This document shows positions 1 through 9,787 of a DNA stretch of 63,024 nucleotides, one piece after another. The translations under genes were made by a program, and so were the position numbers. Location of the stretch: the NCBI GenBank assembly GCA_009746045.1, contig RPFO01002271.1, forward strand, positions 1 through 63,024. The letters are read 5' to 3'. The stretch is from Mesostigma viride. Lineage: Eukaryota; Streptophyta; Mesostigmatophyceae; Mesostigmatales; Mesostigmataceae. Position 1 is the stretch's first letter; the number at the start of each line of letters is the position of its first letter. A model generated the notes under the pieces. That model saw nothing but the letters and a program-made list of their open reading frames with translations, had not been told where the DNA came from and did no database searches.

Positions 1-343
1 TTTGCCCCGGAAGCCCGAGGGCACTTTCCCCGCTGAAAAAGGTGTCCGCGGAAGCGTATTGTAGTGATGTGTGGTGCAGATCAAGTGCTGCCCATGCTTC
101 GAGTAGATGGTCTTCTAGCTGTAGACGTCCCAAGCCCAGCTGAGCGGGCAGCGCCGCCGCGTTCCTACGTCGAACGCAATTTGGTAAGAAGGGCGCCCTC
201 ACGCTCTCCTTTTAAAATGTACTAGCTACTTCGGTCATCCAGTCATATGCATGCATTCCTGATTCCACTAGTGCAGACTTGTTGTGCTACCACGTAGTCA
301 GATACGTACGTAATACTCCGTCCTTTGGAGCCCCCGGCCGTGC
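1..343. other. 5' flank, no gene recognised
   Basis: I see no supportable reading frame or RNA gene here. The stretch lies upstream of the point where the non-LTR retrotransposon begins abruptly inside its RT domain. Confidence 0.4.
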
Positions 344-2484
344 ATGGGCAATATATATATACAACTCCGCAAGCTCGTGGGCAAAGTGATCTGCCGCCAA
401 AAGGCGCCCGAGCTCCGTGCCTTTTTCTGCCCGCCCCTCGCAGCGGGTGAGACCTCGGTGGCGGCCCAGCTGGGGGTGACGACTCCAGGCGGGGCGGATA
501 TCCTCATCCATTCGGTGCAGGCCTACCTCGAGGCTCACCCCACCCACGCTGTCGTCAAGGTCGACTGCCACAACGCGTTCAACAGTCTGTCCCGCGCCAG
601 CATGTTTGCGGCCGTCATGGAGTCCTTCGAGGACTTGTACGCTTGGACAGCCGTGTGCTACGGCCAGCCCGGCCAACTGGTTCACATCATGGAGGACGGC
701 ACTCGCGGCGGCCTGCTGTCGCGGTCGGGCACCCAGCAAGGGGACCCCCTGGGACCCCTGTACTTTGCCGCCCCCCTCCAGGGTTGCCTCCAAGCGGTCC
801 ATGCTGCCCACCCGGCGGTCGCTATTCAGGCCTACTTGGATGATATCTACCTTCTGGGCCCTGTGCCGGACACCACCGCGGCTCTGCTGGCACTGCAGAC
901 CGCGGTGGCCGACATCAACCTCCAGTTGACCCTTGCCAAGTGCGCGGTGTACTCGCCCCAAGGTGATTGCTCCGGCTTTCCGCCCCAGCTCTTGGGCCGG
1001 GACGAGCGCCTCCATGGGTTGGATGTCCTCGGCGTTCCGGTTGGCGACCCCGCGTTTGTCATCGATGCTCTGCGGGCCGCCCTCGAGGCACGCACTGAGG
1101 TACTGCCCTTGATTGCGCGCCTTCATGATTCGCAGACCAAGGGTCTGCTTCTGTGGTTTTGCGCTCACCCTCGCGTCGTTCACTGGCTCCGGGGCGCTCT
1201 TCCGTCTCAGGTCCGGCTGGCCGCCGAGGGCCACGACGAACGCATCCAGTCGGCCTTGGCGCAGCTGGTCCCGGGCCCCGACCTCCCGCCACATGCTATT
1301 CGCATTGCCTCCCTGCCTGCACGGATGGGTGGCTGCGGTCTGACTCGTGCCGCCCGGCTGGCCCCAGCAGCCTTTTTGGGCTCCGTCGCCCAGTCGTGGG
1401 CGGAAAGCTGCCGGCTCCTGCCCCTTTTGGCAACGGCAGCGCCTGACCTCCTGGACCCCAGCAGCCCTTTGCCCTTCGTCACCGCCATCCAGGAGGCCTA
1501 TGCTGAGATCAAGCAGGCCTGTTCTCCCGTCCGTGCCGCTCAGGCGGTACAGCGCCACCTCCCTCGCGGCACTCCCTCGGTCGCCTCCGTTCAATCTCCC
1601 GCCGCATTCCCTGCTCGCGTCATCGATAAACACCAGAAAACCTACGCGGGTATTCTGCACACGGCTGATTGGATTGCTCTTTTCGCGGACCTCAACGCCC
1701 AGGGACGTGCGTGGCTGTTCTCGCTTTCCTTGCGGAGTGTGGGCTCGGCGTACCTTCGTGCTCTTCCCATGGCCCCCCATTCGCCTTGGCTCCCAGCCAC
1801 TACTCGGTGGCGCTCCGGCACCAGCTATTTGCCCCGCAGCCTCTTGTTCCGGCCGGGCGGCCTTGTGGTAGCTGTGGGCAGCCGCTGGATCCCACGGGGA
1901 CTCACTACCTTGCCTGCATGGGGGGCCAACAGAATCAGAATTGGTATTTGTATTTGCACACTGTCCTCCTGACGGTGGTGCTCGCCATGATTCGGTCGGT
2001 TTTCCCCCACGCGAACATCCGGTCCGAGGATGCGGATGGCGCTGCCTTCTATTCCCCCAACCACCGGCCTGACATCGTGGTGCTGGACTTTGAGGGGGGT
2101 GGCCGGCATCTGCTTATTGACGTTTCGGTGGCGCGGCCCTTGGCTCTTAGCCACGTGGCTGGGGCCTCCCTCACGGCAGGTTACACGGCGGACCGGGCGG
2201 AGCGGGCCAAGCTCCTGGCCTACGGCGACGTCGGGCACCATCGTGTGGTGCCCTTTGTCCTGGAGGAGTTTGGGGCCATGGGGCCCCTGACCTCCGCCTT
2301 CTTCAAGGAGTGTTGCCGGCTCCGGGAGGACCGGCTGGACCTGGAGGGCCAGCGGGCCCCATGGTCGGCGCGGACCTGGACGTCATATTGGCGTCAGCGC
2401 TTGTCGGTGGCGCTGACTCGGGCCATGGCTGACATCATGCTCCGCCGTACGCGGGCTGATTTTGCGGTGCAGCAGGGCTATTAG
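344..2484 (+). CDS. non-LTR retrotransposon ORF2: RT plus restriction-like endonuclease, 5'-truncated
   Basis: The product would copy element RNA into DNA at a nick made by its own endonuclease. RT signatures seen in order: VGKVICRQ near the start, VKVDCHNAFNSL (motif A), GTQQGDPLGPL (motif B) and AYLDDIYLLG (motif C, YLDD). After about 480 residues comes a Cys/His motif (CGSCGQ followed by THYLAC) and then a PD-(D/E)xK-like core, RPDIVVLD with LLIDVSVARP. This order fits elements that use a C-terminal restriction-like endonuclease rather than an N-terminal APE domain. The frame changes once near 1775-1780, inside the C6 run after the codons for LPMA; one more C there would make the two ORFs continuous. 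No N-terminal part precedes position 344, so this is a 5'-truncated copy. Family placement beyond RLE type is not possible by eye. Confidence 0.85.
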
Positions 2485-4903
2485 GTTCCTCCCGTTAGGC
2501 GTTTCCATTGGTCTTATCGTAGTATAGAGCTTTGACATGGCTCTGTATATAGGTTTATAGCTGGGCGTTTGCTTTGGTTTGAGTGATTTTACTCTGCTGT
2601 AAGTAATTATATTTTTAAAATATATATACATATAAGGAGTTTGACGCTTTTGCACTAGCAAAATCGTCAACCTCCTTCGTTCTTTGAATCAATTGAGTTG
2701 AGGCATGCATGCTAATAAATGATGATGTAAATATAAACCACATCAGCCTACTAGTTGCAGCTGGGAGTTGCTTAGTAGCGCTCTGTCAATCATAATGAAT
2801 ATGATACTTCATGGATCATGTATAGCCACTGGCGCTAGTGCTTTCTCGTGGTATGCCGATGCTTAATTGCTGCTGTTCATTCTTTGATGCTGGCACTGAT
2901 CCAAGTTGGTCTATACGTGTACGAGTATTTTACGTGGAGGGTATTATACGCGTATTTCACATCCAGCCCATATCATACGTACGTGGCTCACACAGGCAAG
3001 CATTATAATTTGTGTGGGCGGATGCTTTTAAATTCCAGGGGGACAGCCGTACACCCGTACCCCGAGCTTCCCGGTGCATGTTCAGAGAGCGCTCCGATGC
3101 ACTCTCTTATACTAAGAATGTCGTATTGTCCAGCCAATCCTTTAGCGCCGCGATCAAATTGTGATCTGGACACTGAACTCGAACTTCCAGCGGACCATAC
3201 GGAGCGTGAACGATGCAAGTACTAGGAAAAACGTTCAGTTGTCTACACTGCAGTATGGTAACGAAGTTGGAAAATCTCTCGTCAGTGCCTTCTCAGTCAA
3301 TTGGGAATGTCTTACAAAATATTGACCTGGCGCAGCGCCCCCCCAGTATGCCGGGAAGGTTCTCTTGCTCCCGACGCCGGATCCCCAAAATATTCTAAGT
3401 CCAAATTACTATGGGTTTCACGTAAAATACGCGAAGAATACGCGGGGCCTAAAAAACACGCGTTAACGTATTTTATTTCAAATTTACGCACATATTTGCC
3501 AACCTGGGTACTGATACTACGTCGGTTCTTTGAATTACGACATGCTTACCATCGATTTGCACGTGTTCTAAGCTCTATATAAGCGCTAGCGGGTCGGCTT
3601 GATCACAATGTCGTGTGCCACGTGGGTGCTAGGGCCGGGGGGTATGGGGGGGAAGGATCATGGTCAGTGATGACAGCTGGGGGAGGAAGGCAGGGATGGA
3701 GCTGACGACTTGCACATGAATTAAGGCGCAATCAAGGCCGGGGGTTGCGTTGACCTGGAAAATCCTGGATAAAATTTTTTGCTGTCTGTCGTCCCATCCT
3801 GGCACTGCCAGTGTCTGGTTGCTCTTTTCAGCTAAGTTGAAGCTAAGTTATGCAGCGTAGTTCTTATTTAATAGCAAGATAGTTTAACATTCACTAGTCT
3901 ATTAATAATCAGTAAATTTGTGTTATGCTGTCAACATCGCCCCGGCCACGCATTGCTGTTCTTCAGTACAGTTGTTCCCAAGGGCCTTCAAAAATAAGGG
4001 AATTAATGCGCTTTCATTGGTAAACAGTGCCCGCATAGTATTTTTTCTATGGGGTGCCAGTCTGTTTCGTACGGCCAACAATATGAATCCCATTTAATCA
4101 TAGCTGGATTGGTTTTCAGGTTGCCACCACTGTAACCCATGCAGCCCAGTGGGGCAAAATTATAACGGCGGCTAGTTTAGTTTTAGTGGCTGAGTTACAA
4201 CTTACATATCACAGCCGGTGAAGCCAGTCTGACAGGAATTATAAGTTCAATAGACTTTCCTAGTTCTTGGACCTGTGGTTACCATTGGTTACTCGTCCTG
4301 CAGACTGAGACAGTCTTCCGGTAGTACTAAGACAGAACTCGGACTCTTCCAACCGTACTTACTATTGGTAACTGGGGCGTCGTTGTTGTCTGGCATTTAC
4401 TTGATTGATTGCCGTGCGGGTAATAGATATTCATTAATACTGGCTTTATTTGTAGCTGCCAGCTCGTTGTTGCACGTCTTCACGCTCAGTGCGTTGGGTA
4501 CGCGCCTCGATGGCCTTCTGTCAAGTAGAAGTGTATGCAGTTTAAGAGGCAGGTCAACTTCTTGTTTTGCAGAGTCACCAATTGTTTCATGATTGCTCTT
4601 TAGTTCAGCCGGTCCAGCCTGCTCGGGCTGGGATTAAGTATGTTCCATGTCATTCACTAATTGGTTGGTTGTACTGAACAAGCAGCCAATTATTGAGACC
4701 TCACATTACAATATAATATTGCTATACTGCAATATTTCTTAAAACTACGCCCACCACATGCATGCATTTCTACAATACTGGATGGACCATCATGCGGTCT
4801 GGCCGCTCTTCCTTAGATTGGCTTCTGCCTTGCGGCTGCTGTGCCATATCATAAAATTGCTCGCGGTATGTTGAATTGCGACGACGATTGACCGTACGCG
4901 CAG
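2485..4903. other. non-LTR 3' tail and AT-richer spacer without recognised genes
   Basis: The first roughly 200 bases after the stop codon are the likely 3' UTR of the retrotransposon. I could not fix its 3' end, poly(A) or target duplication. The rest contains only short ORFs without recognisable similarity and drops in GC content, consistent with intergenic or intronic DNA. Confidence 0.45.
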
Positions 4904-5166
4904 CACCGCTTCAGGTGCCCGCCAGGGGCATACCTGGACGGCTCCCCCACCCCCCTGGCCGAGAAGGAACGGATGCTGCGGTCGCATGTGCTGTGGCTCC
5001 TGAACGAGGGGTACGAGGTCATGCCCGGATGGAAGAGTCGGGTGAGCCGGCGCGAGGGCATGTGGACGTACTCGGACCCCTTCTGGCCCAAGCCGGCGCG
5101 CTGCAGGGAGCTCTGGAATGTCACCACCGCCTTACGAAATAAATGCGTGACGATTAATGCGGGGAG
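4904..5166 (+). CDS. candidate upstream exon of the sulfotransferase gene
   Basis: An open segment of 263 bases begins right after a CAG acceptor (4901-4903) and ends before GTATGT, a good donor. It encodes a Trp/Arg/Cys-rich stretch with motifs such as WLLNEGYEVMPGWKSR and YSDPFWPKPARC. Its phase (two bases left over) matches the acceptor before the sulfotransferase exon at 6623, where one base completes an Arg codon. The phase match is only a one-in-three test, so membership of the same gene is an inference. I do not recognise the domain. Confidence 0.45.
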
Positions 5167-6622
5167 GTATGTACGTGGCGCTCGAGTGTTGAGTCACTGG
5201 TTGTCTTACACGGATGCGGTGCGTAGCACCAGTTTTCGTTGGGTAGTGCTCATCGATCTACACTGAGTTACGTATATAGTCATCACAAAACATGTTACTA
5301 CCTGTAAGCAATAGCATGTTTGGAAAAGTGAGCCCCTTGATATTGGTTGGATTAGGTCGCATGGCAGCCTCCGTGGTTGATTGCATGCGCATACCGATCT
5401 TAGAGTTGGTAAAAAGTGACTGCTAAGTACGACCCGGCCTGGCTTCAAGTTCGATCAAGGTCAAATGGTTGATCTTAGGCCACGCATTGCATTCAGTTTA
5501 CTGTGATTGTGAGCCCACTGAGCTGCGCTGGCTTTGCTCCTCTCTACCTTGGGGTCGCTGGCACCCCAATTCTTACAGTCATTAACCCAAAGTTTAATAG
5601 AGACATATGTAATGTAATAGACATATGGACGGATTCAGACCTTGTGTGTGCTTGCCCATCAGCTAGGCAGACAAACTTACGCGCTATTCAAAGGGTGGTG
5701 GTGGGATATTTTATAGCAGTATTTATGGACTAAGGCATTGGGGGGCTTAGCAAAATAAGGGAAGGTGGGGGCAGAGCGGACAGGGCCAGCGGGCAGCGGG
5801 TGGGAAGGGCGGAGGTGGTAACGTGTCTGATGCATTTGTTGGACATTCAATGATTCAAGGCTGCTGCCTTCCTATGTGTACGTGGCTTGGTTCGCGTTAA
5901 TACCAGCTCCACAGCTAATACGTGCCGCCATGCAATGCCCTTCCTGCAATCAGCGGCCAATTAGACCTGACTACCTTTTAATATGTACCGCAGTACCCAG
6001 CTAGTGTAGCAGTGTTACCTCGCTACTATACTGCACTACTATAGTGCGGTACCTCGAACAATGTCTCTTTGCTGTGGTAATGTTTACCAACTGTCGGCTT
6101 ACTGCGGCACTGATTGCACACTGTCCCTACAGTACTGCTAACCGTACCGGTACGTTACACAGGTCCCTGGCTAGTCATATAAATTATATGTATCATTTTA
6201 TGATATATTTATCTTATGTATTAATATGTGATATGTTAATTATATTGCCGCCGGGGCACCGTAGGTAAACACTGACCCTTGGGACTGCGGCACCTTAGAC
6301 ATGCATGTCTCCGTACAGTCAATGCGGCATTAATCCGGTCTAAACTTGACGTGTCCTTATGTAATGGTTGCCAACTTTGTGTGGTTCCCAACATTATGCG
6401 GTTACAGTATTCTACCTTCCGTAGGGCACGTTGACAGTGTACTGTCAGTGTAGGCCGCGTGCGGGCTGCCTCGATTGTTTTGCATCTAGGGCTCTAAGTT
6501 TTGGGCTTCCATCACCCTGCCAGGTCTGTCCGACTAGCCCATTTGGCATGCCCTCGCTGCTCACTAGCTGGCCTCTGTCGCATGCACGGCTTGTCGGCGT
6601 GTGGCTCTGTGGCCGTGTGCAG
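5167..6622 (+). other. candidate intron of the sulfotransferase gene
   Basis: AT-richer DNA bounded by a GTATGT donor and a GTGCAG acceptor with compatible phase. No other gene was recognised inside it. Confidence 0.35.
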
Positions 6623-7583
6623 ACTGATGGTCAGCCAGCAGCACAAGTACCTGTTCCGGCTGATCCCCAAGGCGGGAAGCACCACGGTGGACTGGGCCGC
6701 AAGGAAGAGGATGTCAAACATAACGACGGTGACCTATTCGGCGGTTTTCCAGGGCAAGTCATGTCACCAGCATGTGAACAGGAATTCGGGAGGAACGTTT
6801 TTCATGCCTTACTCGGAGCCGCAACGGTATCTGGTGATGGCTACCGCGAGGGAGCCCATGGCGCGCTTCATCTCCGCATACAACTACTTTGCAGAGCGCA
6901 CGGGTCACGGTGCCACGAACACCACCGACTTTGCGGATATGTACAGGAACGGGTTGGAGTGTGCGAACTACGCGTGGGGCGTGGACAAGTGGCAGTTTAA
7001 GGGCTTCACCCATTTCTTGCCAGCCACTGGCTTTTTCCTGCTTCCCCGTTTGCTGTATGCGCCTGGCAATGACACGCTGCCCTACGTGGACAAGCTATTT
7101 CGTGTGGAGGACATGGATGAACTCCTGCCATACCTGGAACTGGTAAAGAGTGGCTCGGTGTCAACGAAAGGCCCCCGCCACAACACCACCGCGAAAGAGC
7201 CTGTGCTGGCCAAGAGGAAGGTCCGAGTGGCAAAAGCCCGTCCGCACAAGAGCTCTACAGAAACGTTTCTGGGACTACTCTCTGCACAACCGGAGCTTAT
7301 GCGCATCCATTGCCGGGTGTTCATGCAGGACTATGTGTGCTTTGACTACCCGCTCCCCAAGGAGTGCGCGGACATGATCCCGCCATCGACTCCGGATGCG
7401 CAACATACCTCCCCCCCCCATATGTTCATACCAACGAGACAACTAACTAGGCACGAACAGGCAAATTACCCGCGCTCTAGAAGACTAAAAACTATGTTCA
7501 GATGGGCAGGGACTCGGCATGCCAGAGCTCCGGACGATTACAATTACGTGGTTGACATGCCATACTGCTCATGGCATGCATAA
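6623..7583 (+). CDS. sulfotransferase-family protein (3' exon)
   Basis: This looks like a carbohydrate sulfotransferase of the Sulfotransfer_2 type. Members move sulfate from PAPS to glycans, usually in the Golgi lumen. The 5'-phosphosulfate loop appears as LFRLIPKAGSTTV near the exon start and the 3'-phosphate-binding segment as REPMARFISAYNYF about 60 residues later, the normal order and spacing. The tail carries scattered Cys residues (CRVFMQDYVC) and ends at a TAA at 7581-7583. An ORF could be read from 6501, but the 40 residues before MVSQQHKYLF look like translated intron, and an acceptor GTGCAG lies at 6617-6622, so the exon is taken from 6623. The signal-anchor exon expected for this family was not found. 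Composition and lack of repeats make this a host gene, not transposon cargo. Confidence 0.75.
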
Positions 7584-8068
7584 TGTTTGCGCAGGCTGCA
7601 CAGATATTTATTGAATTTGTCTCATGTACGGTTGCTGTCTTGCATGGACGAGGAGGAGCAGGTGGCGTGATAAAAGTTACGTTCGAGCCCTTTGTGATGG
7701 ACACTGGGTTAAGGGGACGTGGCGCAGCGAATATTTTCCCGCCGAAAATATTCCCGGTACCGTCCATGCCACGAAAAAATTATTGCACAGTGTGTGCACC
7801 TGTAGTGGAGCTGCCAGCCATGGTGGTGTGCGTTCCATAAATTATGTCTAATCTGGCCGGCGACAATTGCAAGAATATTATGCAGATGATTAAAATCGAT
7901 GTTCTAGTATGATGTTTCACAGCCAAATGTGCACCATCTGAACTGTTGCTGCCTTTCTTTGGAGCAGTTTTGCACGGGGTATGATCCGTAAATCTGGCAG
8001 CGATGAATAATTTAATATACTCGCCTGCGACTGTATAAATTGATGTTTGTGGGTTATATTTACGCAGG
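7584..8068. other. intergenic spacer with a transposon end
   Basis: No gene was recognised. It contains the orphan TTAA-flanked terminal repeat listed separately. Confidence 0.4.
7709..7860 (+). repeat. orphan terminus of a TTAA-targeting DNA transposon family
   Basis: TTAA followed by GGGGACGTGGCGC opens a stretch that matches, in reverse complement, the end of the nested element at 12427-12280, with similarity for roughly 100-150 bases including an AATATTTTCC-type block. I see no second end nearby facing it, so this is probably a remnant or a solo end. Confidence 0.55.
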
Positions 8069-8849
8069 ACTTCCTGAAAAACGCGCCCACAAGGGCGCGG
8101 CAGAGGCGTTCGTCGACGCGCTGGACATCCCAGCCAGCCACGCCCAGCTGGTTGCTGCCGGCCCGGCTTCGGCCCTTCGGCACCTCGCTGGCAAGCTGCC
8201 CGCGGCCGGGGCCCTGCTGCCCCCCGCCACCCGCCCCGCTTCACCAGCCTGCACCGGCTCCCCGCCGTCATCCAGGCCCAGCAAGCCCTACGCGACAACC
8301 GCGACCCCGCCCGCCTCAAAGCCGATTACCACTCGGCCATCCGGCAGGAGACCAAGGAGCAGGAGGACCTTCATGTCCGCGAGTACTTCGCCCACTCAAG
8401 GACCAGCACGGCAAGTACGCGTGGACACGCCTGCGTCACGCCCAACGGCCCGCCGGCGGCGCGCAGCCGGCGCCGCGGACGCTCTCTGGCTCACCGCAGC
8501 AGCAGCTCGACCAGTGGTATTCCTCCCAGTCCCGGCTGCTCGGCGCCCCCCGCCGCCTCCGCCGCTTGGCCCTCTGGAGGCCGCACGCCTGGCAGTAGCG
8601 CCTGCGGCCGTCCCTGCACCGCCCACGCCGCCCGCCGCTGAGCAGGACTACACGTACCCAGCCCTGACGGAACCCCTGGCCGACCCCAACGAGCTACCGC
8701 CGTCCACCGAGCTCGAGCTGAGCACCGCCGCCAAGCAACTCCGCTTCTACGCCGCCGTTGGACCTGACCAGCTCCCAGCCCCGTGTTACGTGCCAACCCA
8801 GGTCCCTAGCCTGAGTGTCGTAGCGAAAGATCCTCCATGCCGGAATTAG
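8069..8849 (+). pseudogene. non-LTR ORF2 fragment: linker and start of RT
   Basis: Three consecutive frames carry coding-like text: an Ala-rich opening, then RDNRDPARLKADYHSAIRQE, then LKDQHGKYAWTRLRHAQ and QWYSSQSRLLGAP, and last STAAKQLRFYAAVGPDQLP. The final motif resembles the GPDxIP segment just before RT motif 1 of LINE ORF2 proteins, preceded by the usual Pro-rich linker. Each frame change can be closed by one extra C (near 8220, 8393 and 8545). The coding text stops soon after, so this is a fragment lacking the RT core. It could belong to the same family as the element at 344-2484, which begins slightly further into the RT. That link is inferred. Confidence 0.55.
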
Positions 8850-8920
8850 GAATAATCAAGGTCGCCTAATGCAGATTGCGCTTCACGACCCAGGTCGTGA
8901 TATATCTGGCATCGCGGCTT

Positions 8921-9130
8921 TGTCGCGTCTGCGTGCCACAATCTCCGGCGCCACCATGGCGGCTGGCCACTCAGCTTAATTTGGTAAAACCCAAATGAGC
9001 TGAGCTGACGTGCCTGCCTTAACTGCATGCCCTGTGGGGTGGGCGAGGACCTGTCCCATGATTAATGAGCTGACGTGCCTGCCTTAACTGCAGGCCCTGT
9101 GGGGTGGGCGAGGACCTGTCCCATGATTAA
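8921..9130 (-). repeat. inverted Gypsy LTR 5'-end fragments, head to head with copy A
   Basis: Reverse-complement copies of the first part of the Gypsy LTR occur twice in series (about 8921-9062 and 9065-9128). The second abuts the forward LTR of copy A, creating a near-perfect palindrome with arms of about 64 bases centred on ATTAAT near 9130. Confidence 0.8.
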
Positions 9131-9133
9131 TCA

Positions 9134-9535
9134 TGGGACAGGTCCTCGCCCACCCCACAGGGCATGCAGTTAAGGCAGGCACGTCAGCTCAGCTCATTTG
9201 GGTTTTACCAAATTGAGCTGAGTGGCCAGCCGCCATGGTGGCGCCGGAGATTGTGGCACGCAGACGCGACAGCTGTCACGGACGCGAGCTATGTCATCCG
9301 GGCGCCCACTATGCACAAGACCGGTGACGTGCGCAAGGAATTTGTTCATGTGCTGAAATGAAAATGTTCCATTACTCGAAGAGACTAGCTCCATCTGCAA
9401 AGGAACATTTTCATTTCAGCAAAGAGAGACTGTGTGCAGTTTTCTGGGGAAGACTAGCACACATAGTGGCCTGATCAACCATTAAGTCTTTCAGATTAGA
9501 CCGTTGCTACTTGGTAGTGGTTGTGGCTGTTTATG
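9134..9535 (+). repeat. 5' LTR of Gypsy copy A, internally deleted
   Basis: The LTR starts TGGGACAGGTCC, as judged from the polypurine tract/LTR junction at 32649. It matches the longer LTR up to about 9349, skips roughly 1.2 kb, and resumes at about 9371. The joint holds a short inverted duplicate of the segment at 9401-9421. The 3' border near 9535 is approximate because I could not identify a clear CA end or primer-binding site. Confidence 0.6.
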
Positions 9536-9787
9536 TCATATCACACTAGGTCGGTCACAGCGTTTTTGGCAAGCCACGCAGGCTGTGCCAACACGGGCGT
9601 CGACACCGACGGGCAGGAGCTCTCCAGGGTCGATACCACCATCAACATGTCAGGAACTGACCCCACAGCATCAGGCAGTGGTGGGTCAGCGCCGGCAGCT
9701 ACGGGCGGTCAAGCAACTGACCCGCCCAGCGGTCGTCTCGGCACTAGTGCGTACACCGCTTTGTTAGGTAATTAATTAATTAATTAA

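Noticed and set aside
287-1780. 497-codon minus-strand ORF over the RT gene
   Set aside because: Shadow of the GC-rich RT frame on the other strand; no recognisable protein text.
2848-3582. Short plus-strand ORFs of 60-125 codons
   Set aside because: No similarity, AT-rich spacer, no splice-site support.
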